The position numbers and the translations under genes are program-made. A DNA stretch of 16,052 bases from Streptosporangiaceae bacterium (lineage in GTDB: Bacteria; Actinomycetota; Actinomycetes; Streptosporangiales; Streptosporangiaceae): the NCBI GenBank assembly GCA_030039095.1, contig JASHQP010000654.1, forward strand, positions 1 to 16,052, in the 5' to 3' direction. Below are positions 7,120 to 14,302 of this stretch, in pieces. Below the pieces are notes generated by a model that was not told where the DNA came from, did no database searches, and worked only from the letters and a program-made list of their open reading frames with translations. Each line of letters starts with the position of its first letter. The stretch's first letter is position 1.

Positions 7120-7138
7120 GGGCGACTGGCACTCGCCC
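7120..7138 (-). terminator. Weak hairpin after the Ser-Pro-tail protein gene
   Basis: GGGCGA (7120-7125) and TCGCCC (7133-7138) form a 6-bp stem with a 7-nt loop, about 20 nt beyond the stop at 7159 of the minus-strand gene. There is no T-run, so it would be a GC-only actinobacterial-type terminator at best. The surrounding GC-rich sequence offers other foldings. Confidence 0.2.
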
Positions 7139-7158
7139 GGCGGGCCGGGATCGATGCA

Positions 7159-7824
7159 TTACCCGCCGGCATCGGGCGAGCCCGAGCCGGGGCCCGTCGA
7201 GTTGACACCACCCGCCGTCGGGCTCGGGGCTGCGGGAGCCGACGGCGACGGTGACGGGCTCGGATCGGATGCTGACGTGGCAGGAGACGGCGTGGGTGAA
7301 GGAGACGGAGAGCCGCCCTTCGCGCCCCGGCCACCCCCCGGCCGCTTGTGCGCTGGCCGCGGCGACTGCCCGGGGGTGATCCGCGGCGTCGATCCCGGCC
7401 GCGCGCCGGGATCGTCCGCCCTGCTTCCCGGCGGAGCGAGCGCCGCGGGGATCGGGGTGCCTGTCGCCCCATTGGCCCGGGGACCGTGAATCCCGTTGCT
7501 GACGGACACCAGAAGGACGTAAGCGACGGCAGCAGACATGACGATCACGAGTGGCGGGACAAGGATCGCCGGATGGCCGCGCATCGCCGCGGCGCCGTTC
7601 CGGATCGTCGTCCGCATGCGGTCCACCATCACGGCACCCAGAACACGCGCGACCGGCAGCCGCGGGCCCTGTCCCATGCGGGCGCTGCTGCGTGCCCGGC
7701 GCAGGGCGGCCTGCCGCTGTGCCGCGGTCAGTCCGGGCAGCAGGTAGATGACCGTGTCCCTGCCGCGGGCCACCGCCTGGATATGTAACCCGGCAGGCAG
7801 GTCTGCGTAGCGGATCTTGATCAC
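7159..7824 (-). CDS. Single-pass membrane protein with Ser-Pro-rich extracytoplasmic tail, function unknown
   Basis: I do not recognise a named family. The 221-residue product has an N-terminal domain of about 75 residues with no signal peptide (IRYADLPAGLHIQAVARG, then DTVIYLLPGLTAAQRQAAL), rich in Arg in its second half. One membrane helix follows (about 84-109). A low-complexity tail of about 110 residues then becomes pure Ser-Pro/Ala-Thr repeat at 172-205. The topology is probably N-in, with the tail outside crossing the peptidoglycan. The GTG start at 7822-7824 is preceded by GAGG about 10 nt upstream; the open frame reads further upstream through AT-rich sequence but without convincing coding. 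The compact regular N-domain (LPAGL, YLLPGLT-x-x-QR) suggests a conserved actinobacterial family. The Ser-Pro tail suggests a cell-wall-spanning or glycosylated segment (inference). Confidence 0.7.
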   Translation of the reverse strand: MIKIRYADLPAGLHIQAVARGRDTVIYLLPGLTAAQRQAALRRARSSARMGQGPRLPVARVLGAVMVDRMRTTIRNGAAAMRGHPAILVPPLVIVMSAAVAYVLLVSVSNGIHGPRANGATGTPIPAALAPPGSRADDPGARPGSTPRITPGQSPRPAHKRPGGGRGAKGGSPSPSPTPSPATSASDPSPSPSPSAPAAPSPTAGGVNSTGPGSGSPDAGG

Positions 7825-8187
7825 GTGCCGTGGACCTCGCAAATTATGCCGGAAACCGCTGTCAATCCATTCATGATCAACAGATGGTGACGAGGATATC
7901 ACGCTGGATAGCTGCAATCCCATTGAATCGGGAAATTGCATTTCGCAAGCCGCTCCGCGCGCAGTGCGCCTGGGCGGCCACCACCCGGTCGCTTTTGCCC
8001 TGTTTCTGCCGCCGAACCGGTGAAGAGATAAATGATCTAGTTCGGTGGCGTACGGGTGGCGATGGTATGGGAGGGCAGGGTTTCGGCCGGGTGACGTGCG
8101 AGTTTTGAGGGGAGTGCGAGGGGCCCGGCCCCCCGCAGGTCGGGCTACTCTCGCTGTGTCGGACCAGGATGGCTGGCGGGAGGTAGC
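7825..8187. other. Divergent intergenic region between the Ser-Pro-tail gene and lnt
   Basis: These 363 bp hold no convincing gene; 7825-8045 is clearly AT-richer than the neighbours. On the minus strand a CATAATTT box (7841-7848) lies just before the start of the 7824 gene, and a TTGACA (7860-7865) lies too close (11-13 bp) to be its ideal -35. An inverted repeat sits at 7913-7940. GGGGC-CCG-GCCCC (8120-8132) can form a tight hairpin, and TACTCT (8146-8151) is a possible -10 for the plus-strand lnt gene, although without a recognisable -35. The GGGAGG at 8178-8183 is the lnt ribosome site. Confidence 0.55.
7913..7940. repeat. Inverted repeat TGCAATCCC / GGG-aa-ATTGCA
   Basis: TGCAATCCC (7913-7921) pairs with GGG (7930-7932) and ATTGCA (7935-7940), leaving an 8-nt loop and a 2-nt bulge. 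It lies about 90-115 bp upstream of the Ser-Pro-tail gene start and 250 bp upstream of lnt. It could be a regulator site or an RNA hairpin. Nothing shows which protein, if any, would bind. Confidence 0.45.
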
Positions 8188-9873
8188 GTGCCGCAAACCG
8201 GCGAGGCGGGCCACGGCGCCGCTGATGCGGTAGTTGGCGCAGGCGTGCCCGGGTCCGATCCTGCGCAGGCTCCGGTCACCCCGGCACAGCCCGCGCCGCC
8301 GCGGGCCACTGCCGGGAGCCGGGGCGGTCTGCCGACCCTGCTGGCGCTCGTCGTCGCGATCGCGGGAGGCCTGGCGCTCGCGGGGGCGTTCCCGCCCACC
8401 GGGATCTGGCCGTTCGCGGCGGTGGCCCCGGCGCTCCTCGTCATCGCGCTATGGCGCCGGAGCCTGCGCGGCTCGTTCCTGGTCGGGCTCGGGTTCGGCC
8501 TGGCGTTCTTCATTCCGCTGTTGTCCTGGCTGATCAACGTGGCCTGGTATGCGTGGGCGGCGCTGGCGATCGCCGAGGCCGTGATCTTCGCCCTGTTCGC
8601 GATCGCACAGCGACTGATGCTGCGCCTGCCCGGGTGGCCGGTGGCGGTCGGCTGCTGGTGGGCCGGTGTCGAGGCATTCCGGGACCGGTGGCCGTACGCG
8701 TTCCCGTGGGGCAGGCTGGCGATGAGCCAGGCCCAGGCGCCGACCGTCCGCTGGGTGTCCATCGGCGGCCCGCCGCTGCTGACGTTCCTCCTGGCGCTCG
8801 CCGGGGCCACCCTGGCCTGGCTTGTGCTCACCCCGAACCCGGTCCGGCGCCGCGTCGTGCCCGCGCTCGGCTTTGCCGCTGCCACCGGGCTGGTCCTCGC
8901 GGGCGGCCTGCTGCCGTCGGGCCAGCCGGGAGCCGGCGTCCCGACCGCCGAGGTGGCCGCGGTGCAGGGCAACGTCCCGCACTCGAGGACGCTGGCGAGG
9001 CAGCTCGCGGATACGGACGTCACCGGCAATCACGCCGCGGCCACCGAACAGCTGGCCGCGCAGGTCAAGGCCGGCTCGCGGCCAGCGCCCGACCTGGTGA
9101 TCTGGCCGGAGGACTCGGCCGACATCGATCCTGCCACCGACCCGTCCATCTATGCCACGATCGCGGGCGCGGTCAGCACGATCAACAGGCCGGTGCTGAT
9201 CGGCACGATCCTGGAGAACCCGGAGCGCAACGCCGGCCAGCTATGGCTGCCCGGCCGCGGCCCGGTCGCCGTCTACGTGAAGCGTCAGCTCGTGCCGTTC
9301 GGCGAGTACATTCCGTTCCGCGGTCTGATCAGCTCGTTTTCCTCGCTGCCCTCGCTGCAGCCGGTGAACTTCACGGCCGGGCACAAGGCGGTGGTGTTTC
9401 ACCTCGGCAAGGTCAGGCTCGGCGATGTGATCTGCTACGAGGTCGGCTTCGACAACCTGGTCTCCTCCGAGGTCACCGCCGGCGCGAACCTGCTCACCGA
9501 GCAGACGAACGACGCCGACTTCGAGCTGGACGGCCAGCTCGGTGAGACCCTGCAGCAGCTCGCGATGGCCCGGATCCGCGCCGTCGAGTTCGACCGTTCC
9601 ATGGTGGTCGCCGGCACGACCGGGGTCAGCGCGATCATCGCGCCCGACGGGACGCTGATCAGCCAGTCGCGGACCTGGCAGCGGGCCGTGCTCGAGGACC
9701 GGGTGCCGCTGCTGAGCAACGCCACGCCGGCCGAGCGGCTCGGCGAGTGGCCGGAGATCGTGTTCAGCGCGCTCGCCGTTGCGGCGCTGGCCGCGGGCGT
9801 GGCCAGCGCGGTCGCCGAGCGGCGGCGGGGCAGGGAATCGGCTCTGGCCGCTGACGGCGGCGCAGCACAATAG
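8188..9873 (+). CDS. lnt: Apolipoprotein N-acyltransferase, first of a tandem pair
   Basis: This 561-residue membrane enzyme transfers an acyl chain to the amino group of the lipid-modified cysteine, the last step of lipoprotein maturation. A disordered Pro/Ala-rich cytosolic extension (1-46) precedes the membrane segments (about 48-240). The CN-hydrolase (nitrilase-like) domain (about 253-500) has the full triad: E308 in IWPEDSADI, K365 in YVKRQLVPFGEYIPF, and C416 in DVICYEVG. The supporting E373 and Y417-E418 match the E. coli Lnt pattern. A final helix (about 522-541) and a short charged tail complete the usual topology. The GTG start has GGGAGG (8178-8183) 4 nt upstream. It is the first gene of an lnt-lnt-transpeptidase row on the plus strand. 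Very likely active. Confidence 0.95.
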   Translation: MPQTGEAGHGAADAVVGAGVPGSDPAQAPVTPAQPAPPRATAGSRGGLPTLLALVVAIAGGLALAGAFPPTGIWPFAAVAPALLVIALWRRSLRGSFLVGLGFGLAFFIPLLSWLINVAWYAWAALAIAEAVIFALFAIAQRLMLRLPGWPVAVGCWWAGVEAFRDRWPYAFPWGRLAMSQAQAPTVRWVSIGGPPLLTFLLALAGATLAWLVLTPNPVRRRVVPALGFAAATGLVLAGGLLPSGQPGAGVPTAEVAAVQGNVPHSRTLARQLADTDVTGNHAAATEQLAAQVKAGSRPAPDLVIWPEDSADIDPATDPSIYATIAGAVSTINRPVLIGTILENPERNAGQLWLPGRGPVAVYVKRQLVPFGEYIPFRGLISSFSSLPSLQPVNFTAGHKAVVFHLGKVRLGDVICYEVGFDNLVSSEVTAGANLLTEQTNDADFELDGQLGETLQQLAMARIRAVEFDRSMVVAGTTGVSAIIAPDGTLISQSRTWQRAVLEDRVPLLSNATPAERLGEWPEIVFSALAVAALAAGVASAVAERRRGRESALAADGGAAQ

Positions 9874-9877
9874 GACT

Positions 9878-11557
9878 GTGGGATTCTGGCGCGCGCTCGG
9901 CAGGCCGGCGCGCTGGGCGGCACTCGTCGCCGGCGCGCTGCCCGCGCTGGCCTTCCCGGCCCCGAACCTGGAGTTCGTCGCGTGGTTCGGGCTGGTCCCC
10001 GGCATGCTGCTGTTCCGCGCCGCGCCGTCCGCCAGGGAGGCGGCGGTGCGCGGCTGGTGGTTCGGCGCCGGGTTCCTGCTCGCGTCGCTGGACTGGCTGG
10101 CCCCGAACCTGGGCCCGGGGCTGCTGCTCATCGTGGCGTTCATCGGCGCGCTCTGGACGATCTTCGGCGGCGCGACCTGGGGGCTGCTGCGGCCGCCGAT
10201 CTCTTCGCTGCGCGCGCTCGCCGCGCTCGCCGTGCTGCCGAGTTGCTGGCTGGTCGCCGACTGGGTTCGCTCCTGGCAGGGGTTCGGAGGCCCGTGGGCG
10301 GTGTACGGCGCCAGCCAATGGCAGCACCCCGCGATCCTGGCCCTCGCTGCGCTCGGCGGCGTCTGGCTGGTCAGCTTCGCGCTCGTCGCGGCGAACACCG
10401 GGATCCTGATCGCGCTTGCCGCCCGGCCCGCTGCGGTGCGGCTGATCGGCGCGGCCTTCGCGCTGGTCGCGCTCGCGGCCGGCCCCGTTGCCTTCGCGCT
10501 CACGTCGGCCTCACCGGTCAGCAGGCACGTGACGGTCGCACTCGTCCAGCCGGGGGTGGTGCACAACCCCAAGATCAGCGTCGATGCCAGCCAGCGGCTG
10601 TCGGCGGGACTGCGTGCCGACCGCGCGGACCTGATCGTCTGGGGAGAGAGCAGCGTCGCCTACGACCTGAGCCTGCCCAAGTACGCCTGGTTGCTGCATC
10701 AGCTCGAGAAGCTGTCGAAGGCCGACGACGCGCAGCTTCTGGTGAACCAGGACTCGATAGCGCCGGACGGCGATCACTCCAAGGTCGCCCTGCTGATCGG
10801 GGACAACGGCATCGACGGCCGGTACGTCAAGACCCGGCTGGTCCCGTTCGGCGAGTACATCCCGTTCCGCCAGGAGCTCGGCTGGCTGACCAAGATCAGC
10901 AAGGCGGCGTCGCAGAACATGGTGCCCGGCACGGGGGCGCAGGTTCTGCACGTCACGATGCCGAATGGCCAGCCGCCGCTCACGATCGGGGTACTGATCT
11001 GCTTCGAATCCGCGTTCCCGGACATGTCGCGGGTGGACACCGATCGCGGCGCCCAGCTGATCGTCTACCAGACCTCGGACTCCACCTGGCAGGCCAGCTG
11101 GGAGTGGGCGCAGCAGCAGCATGCGGCGCTCAGCGCGCTGCGCGCCGCCGAGACCGGCCGGCCGGTCGTGCAGGCGGCGCTGACCGGCGACTCGGTCGCC
11201 TTCGACGCCAGGGGGCGGCTGCTCGCCTGGAAAGGCTCCTCGTTCCGCGGGGTCGCGCTGGTGCGGCTCGGCCTTCCGCCGGCGTCCGCGCGCACACCCT
11301 ATGACCAGCTTGGCGACTATGTGCCGTGGACCGCGGTGGCGATCGCCGCGCTGGCCGCTGCCGTCGCGCTGCTGCGAAGCGGCCGAATACGTTCGCTAAC
11401 GGGTCGTCCGCGCCGCCCCGCCGACATAGTCTGGGACGGCACCCCCCGGCGCGACCGGTCCGGCGCCGTGACGAGCACCCCGCAGCAGGACGGTGCCACG
11501 GACGGCACCGGGGCCGAGGGCGGCAGCCCGGCGGCCGCGCCCCGTTCCGAGCAGTGA
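9878..11557 (+). CDS. lnt: Apolipoprotein N-acyltransferase, second of a tandem pair
   Basis: A second Lnt of 559 residues follows the first after only 4 nt (stop TAG, GAC T, then GTG), so translation is probably coupled; AGGA next to the start is a poor ribosome site. Membrane segments fill about 10-208. The CN-hydrolase domain (about 216-465) keeps the triad: E257 in IVWGESSVAYD, K318 in YVKTRLVPFGEYIPF, C375 in VLICFESAF, with E326 also kept. A last helix (about 483-500) is followed by a polar, probably disordered cytosolic tail of about 58 residues that the first enzyme lacks. The two proteins align through the motifs but differ widely elsewhere, for example CFES against CYEV. They are therefore old paralogues, not a recent duplication, and may differ in lipid donor or lipoprotein preference (inference). 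Confidence 0.94.
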   Translation: MGFWRALGRPARWAALVAGALPALAFPAPNLEFVAWFGLVPGMLLFRAAPSAREAAVRGWWFGAGFLLASLDWLAPNLGPGLLLIVAFIGALWTIFGGATWGLLRPPISSLRALAALAVLPSCWLVADWVRSWQGFGGPWAVYGASQWQHPAILALAALGGVWLVSFALVAANTGILIALAARPAAVRLIGAAFALVALAAGPVAFALTSASPVSRHVTVALVQPGVVHNPKISVDASQRLSAGLRADRADLIVWGESSVAYDLSLPKYAWLLHQLEKLSKADDAQLLVNQDSIAPDGDHSKVALLIGDNGIDGRYVKTRLVPFGEYIPFRQELGWLTKISKAASQNMVPGTGAQVLHVTMPNGQPPLTIGVLICFESAFPDMSRVDTDRGAQLIVYQTSDSTWQASWEWAQQQHAALSALRAAETGRPVVQAALTGDSVAFDARGRLLAWKGSSFRGVALVRLGLPPASARTPYDQLGDYVPWTAVAIAALAAAVALLRSGRIRSLTGRPRRPADIVWDGTPRRDRSGAVTSTPQQDGATDGTGAEGGSPAAAPRSEQ

Positions 11558-11616
11558 AGCCTGCCCGGGTGAGCCTGGCGACACGGGATACACATGAGCC
11601 GTCAACGATCCGCAGT

Positions 11617-11622
11617 GGGAGA
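11617..11622 (+). promoter_or_regulatory. Ribosome binding site deciding the L,D-transpeptidase start
   Basis: GGGAGA lies 7 nt before the GTG at 11630. The in-frame ATG at 11594 has only a weak GGGA upstream. Starting at 11630 also gives a signal peptide of normal lipoprotein length (28 residues before the cysteine instead of 40). Confidence 0.6.
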
Positions 11623-11629
11623 TTCAGTC

Positions 11630-12931
11630 GTGGGATCCTCCTCATCCGCGCGCAGATACCGGTGGCTGGCCGCGGTCGCGATCTGCTGCGCGGCAGGCCT
11701 GGCCGCCTCCGCGTGCTCGGGAAGCAGCGGAACGTCGGCGAAGGGCGGCGCGTCGGCCGCCCCCGCGGGCCTGCAGGTCTCGATCTCTCCGGTGAACGGG
11801 AGCAGCAGCGCCACGCCGAGCAACGGCATCACGGTCACGGCCGCCAAGGGCAGGCTCACCAGCGTGACCGTGAGCACCGGCGGCGACCAGGTCACCGGCT
11901 CGATGAACGCGTCCCGCACCGTCTGGCACAGCACCTGGGCGCTCGACGTGGCCCAGAGCTACACGGTCACGGCCAGGGCAGAAGGAACCAGCGCCGCCGG
12001 GACGTCGGGCAAGACCATCACCCGGACTTCCTCGTTCAGAACGCTCGACCCGTCGCAGACGTTCACGACGCAGATCTACGAGGGCGCGGACCAGACCTAC
12101 GGCGTGGGCATGCCGATCATCCTGTACTTCGATCACCAGATCACCGACAAGGCGGCGGTGGAGCGCGCCCTGCAGCTCACGACGTCGAAGCCGGTCGTGG
12201 GGTCCTGGTACTGGGACGACCCGTGCAACATGGCGACGGTCTGCCTGTACTTCAGGCCGCGCAGCTACTGGCCGGCTGACACTACAGTGAGCCTTACCGC
12301 GCACCTGAACGGCGTCGAGGGCGCGCCCGGCGTGTACGGGTACCACACGCTCACCCAGACCTTCAACATCGGCGCATCGCTGATCGTCGTCGCGAGCACC
12401 ACCACGCACCACATGGAGCTCTACCAGAACGGAAAGCTGATCGACACGTGGCCGATCAGCACGGGCCGCCCCGGCGACAACACGCCGAACGGCACGTACC
12501 TGACCATCGACAAGGGCAACCCTGTCGACATGAAGGGGCCCGGCTACAACCTCGAGGTGCCGTGGTCGGTCCGGTTCACCTGGTCGGGTGACTACCTGCA
12601 CGACGCGTTCTGGTCCGTGGGCGAGCAGGGGTTCACGAACGTCAGTCACGGCTGCGTCAACATGGCGCCGGCCGACGCCGAGATCTACTACAAGATGGAG
12701 ATCCCGGGCGACCCGGTGACGGTCACCGGCAGTCCCAAGGCTGGCACCTGGGACAACGGGTGGACCATGTGGTTCCTGCCGTGGAGCAAGTACGTGCAGG
12801 GCAGCGCGCTGAGCGAGGCCGTCGAGGCTGGGCCGAGCGGCAGCACGTTCGTCAGCCCGTCGGCCGTGCCCGCCTCGACCGCGACCGCTCCCATCGGCAC
12901 CGCAGACCCGGACAACTGGAACGCGTCCTAG
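11630..12931 (+). CDS. Lipoprotein L,D-transpeptidase (Ig-like domains plus YkuD domain)
   Basis: This 433-residue enzyme forms 3-3 cross-links in peptidoglycan outside the membrane. The N-terminus is a lipoprotein signal: Arg-rich n-region (ARRYR), hydrophobic stretch, and LAASAC with the lipidated Cys at 29. Ala at -3 makes the lipobox slightly unusual. Ig-like domains occupy about 45-245. The YkuD domain (about 250-367) has its catalytic site in H324 (YLHDAFW) and S339-H340-G341-C342-V-N (SHGCVNM). A Trp-rich C-terminal cap (WDNGWTMWFLPWSKYV) and an Ala/Ser/Thr-rich tail follow. Counted from the alternative ATG (11594), the residues fall at H336, H352 and C354, the numbers I recall for M. 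tuberculosis LdtMt2, so the architecture is very close. It lies 72 nt after two lnt genes that would complete its lipid anchor. Its last 80 nt overlap the convergent regulator gene. Confidence 0.95.
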   Translation: MGSSSSARRYRWLAAVAICCAAGLAASACSGSSGTSAKGGASAAPAGLQVSISPVNGSSSATPSNGITVTAAKGRLTSVTVSTGGDQVTGSMNASRTVWHSTWALDVAQSYTVTARAEGTSAAGTSGKTITRTSSFRTLDPSQTFTTQIYEGADQTYGVGMPIILYFDHQITDKAAVERALQLTTSKPVVGSWYWDDPCNMATVCLYFRPRSYWPADTTVSLTAHLNGVEGAPGVYGYHTLTQTFNIGASLIVVASTTTHHMELYQNGKLIDTWPISTGRPGDNTPNGTYLTIDKGNPVDMKGPGYNLEVPWSVRFTWSGDYLHDAFWSVGEQGFTNVSHGCVNMAPADAEIYYKMEIPGDPVTVTGSPKAGTWDNGWTMWFLPWSKYVQGSALSEAVEAGPSGSTFVSPSAVPASTATAPIGTADPDNWNAS

Positions 12932-13613
12932 CCCGGCGGCGCCACCGGCACCGGTACCGCACTAACTCCGGCCGCAGGCCCGCGCTGAGGGCCACGGCCA
13001 CGGCCTCGGTCGCGCTCTGCGTGCCGAGCTTCGCCGCGATGTTGCGGATGTGCGTCTTCACCGTGTCGGGAGAGCGGTAGAGCCGGGTCGCGATGGTCTT
13101 GCGGTCCAGCCCGCTGACCATCAGCCGAAGCACCTCCCGTTCCCGGTCGGTCAGCTGGCCGAGCGGCTGCCCGAACGGCTCTCCGAGCGGGTCCTGCGAC
13201 GTGGCGAGCATCACGCCGAGCAGGCCGGCCGGGAACCAGGTGCCGCCCAGCACGGCAGCCCGCACGGCGGTCACGATGTGCTCGGCGGGGCCTTCCTTGG
13301 ACACGAAGCCCATCGCGCCCGCACGGATCGCGTCGGCAGCCGTTCCCACGTCGGAGTAGGCGGTCAGCACCACCACCACCGGAGGCGTCGGCAACGCAGC
13401 CAGCTGAGCCGTCAGCTCGATGCCGTTGCCGTCGCCGAGGTGAACATCCATGATCACCACGTCGGGGACCGTGGCTCGCACGACGGAGACGACCTGGGCA
13501 GGATCGGAGACGGATCCCACTGGCTCAAAATCCGGCTCCGCACGGAACAGGACCCCGAGCCCCTCCGCAAAGACCTGATGATCATCGACGACGAGCAGCC
13601 TGGCCGGGCTCAT
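12852..13613 (-). CDS. NarL/LuxR-type response regulator with Arg-rich C-terminal extension
   Basis: This 253-residue DNA-binding response regulator has a receiver domain (4-120) that is canonical: acidic pair D10-D11, phospho-acceptor D56 (VIMDVHLGDGNG), T84 and K106. The LuxR-type HTH (about 153-213) is QLTDREREVLRLMVSGLD with the recognition part SPDTVKTHIRNIAAKLGTQS. A normal NarL protein would end near residue 217. Here about 36 extra residues, Arg/Trp/Cys/Ser-rich, run on to a stop at 12852. They lie antisense to the last 80 nt of the transpeptidase gene, so they look like a read-on after loss of the original stop. The ATG start overlaps the stop of the upstream regulator as ATGA (13610-13613), so it is the last gene of the kinase-regulator-regulator operon. 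Confidence 0.93.
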   Translation of the reverse strand: MSPARLLVVDDHQVFAEGLGVLFRAEPDFEPVGSVSDPAQVVSVVRATVPDVVIMDVHLGDGNGIELTAQLAALPTPPVVVVLTAYSDVGTAADAIRAGAMGFVSKEGPAEHIVTAVRAAVLGGTWFPAGLLGVMLATSQDPLGEPFGQPLGQLTDREREVLRLMVSGLDRKTIATRLYRSPDTVKTHIRNIAAKLGTQSATEAVAVALSAGLRPELVRYRCRWRRRARTRSSCPGLRCRWERSRSRRARPTG

Positions 13614-14302
13614 ATACCCACCGCCCGCTTCTCACGCTGCCAGCCGCTGGTGTCGACGAGTCCCTCCCTGACCGCGTAGGCCACGGCCTCGAGGCGTGAG
13701 TGGGCGCCCAGCTTGCTCAGCACCGCGTCGATGTGGGTACGCGCGGTCGACACGCGCACGCCCATCGCCCTGGCCATGCTCGCGGTGCTCTCCCCGCGCA
13801 CCAGCCGGCCGAGCGCCTCCCACTCGCGCTCGGTCAGGAACTGGGAGGGCCCCGCCGTCACGCCCTGGCCCGCCCGGAGTGCTGCCCGGGCCGACCTCGA
13901 CAAGACGACCTGCGCCGCAGGCTTCGGCCCGGCGCCGCGTTCCTGGCTGGACACGGTTTCCGTGACCACGCGCAGGAACTCCCCGAAGTCGTCTCCCTTC
14001 AGCGCCAGCCCACCCGCCCCGGCCGCGGCCGCCTGCCGCAGCGTGGCCGCATCGGCCGACGCGCTCAGCGCGACGAACGCGGTGCCCGGAGCCGAGCGCG
14101 CGGCCTGCTCGATGTCTGGCCGCCGGCCCGTTCGGGTTGGCCGCAGGTCAACGACGCAGGCGTCGGCCCGCGCCCGCCCGCAGATCTCGGCAGCGTCCTC
14201 GAGGCTGACCACGCTGCCGACCACCTCATGGCCCGCGCCGTGCAGCAGGGACGCCAGGGCGTCGGCGAACACGCGGTGGCTGTCGCAGATGACGATCTTC
14301 AT
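13610..14302 (-). CDS. NarL/LuxR-type response regulator with atypical receiver domain
   Basis: This 230-residue protein has a receiver-like domain at 1-118 and a LuxR-type HTH at about 153-213 (FLTEREWEALGRLVRGEST, then VRVSTARTHIDAVLSKLGAHS). In the receiver the usual acidic pair is reduced to C6-D7 (IVICDSHRVFAD). D52 (CVVDLRPTRTG) is at the acceptor position but is followed by Leu-Arg-Pro instead of the usual Met-Pro-Gly type loop. S80 and K102 are present. It may be phosphorylated inefficiently, or be phosphorylation-independent. The ATG start has AAGGGAG about 9 nt upstream and overlaps the kinase stop as ATGA (14299-14302). At the other end its stop overlaps the next regulator's start in the same way, so all three genes are translationally coupled. 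Confidence 0.92.
   Translation of the reverse strand: MKIVICDSHRVFADALASLLHGAGHEVVGSVVSLEDAAEICGRARADACVVDLRPTRTGRRPDIEQAARSAPGTAFVALSASADAATLRQAAAAGAGGLALKGDDFGEFLRVVTETVSSQERGAGPKPAAQVVLSRSARAALRAGQGVTAGPSQFLTEREWEALGRLVRGESTASMARAMGVRVSTARTHIDAVLSKLGAHSRLEAVAYAVREGLVDTSGWQREKRAVGI

Noticed and set aside
6999..7254. Plus-strand open frames giving poly-Gly or Gly-Ala runs
   Set aside because: They are just the translation of the GGGGGC repeat; no ribosome site and no family content.
7830..8108. 92-codon plus-strand open frame before lnt
   Set aside because: GTG start without ribosome site in AT-richer non-coding sequence; no codon bias like the neighbours and no recognisable domain.
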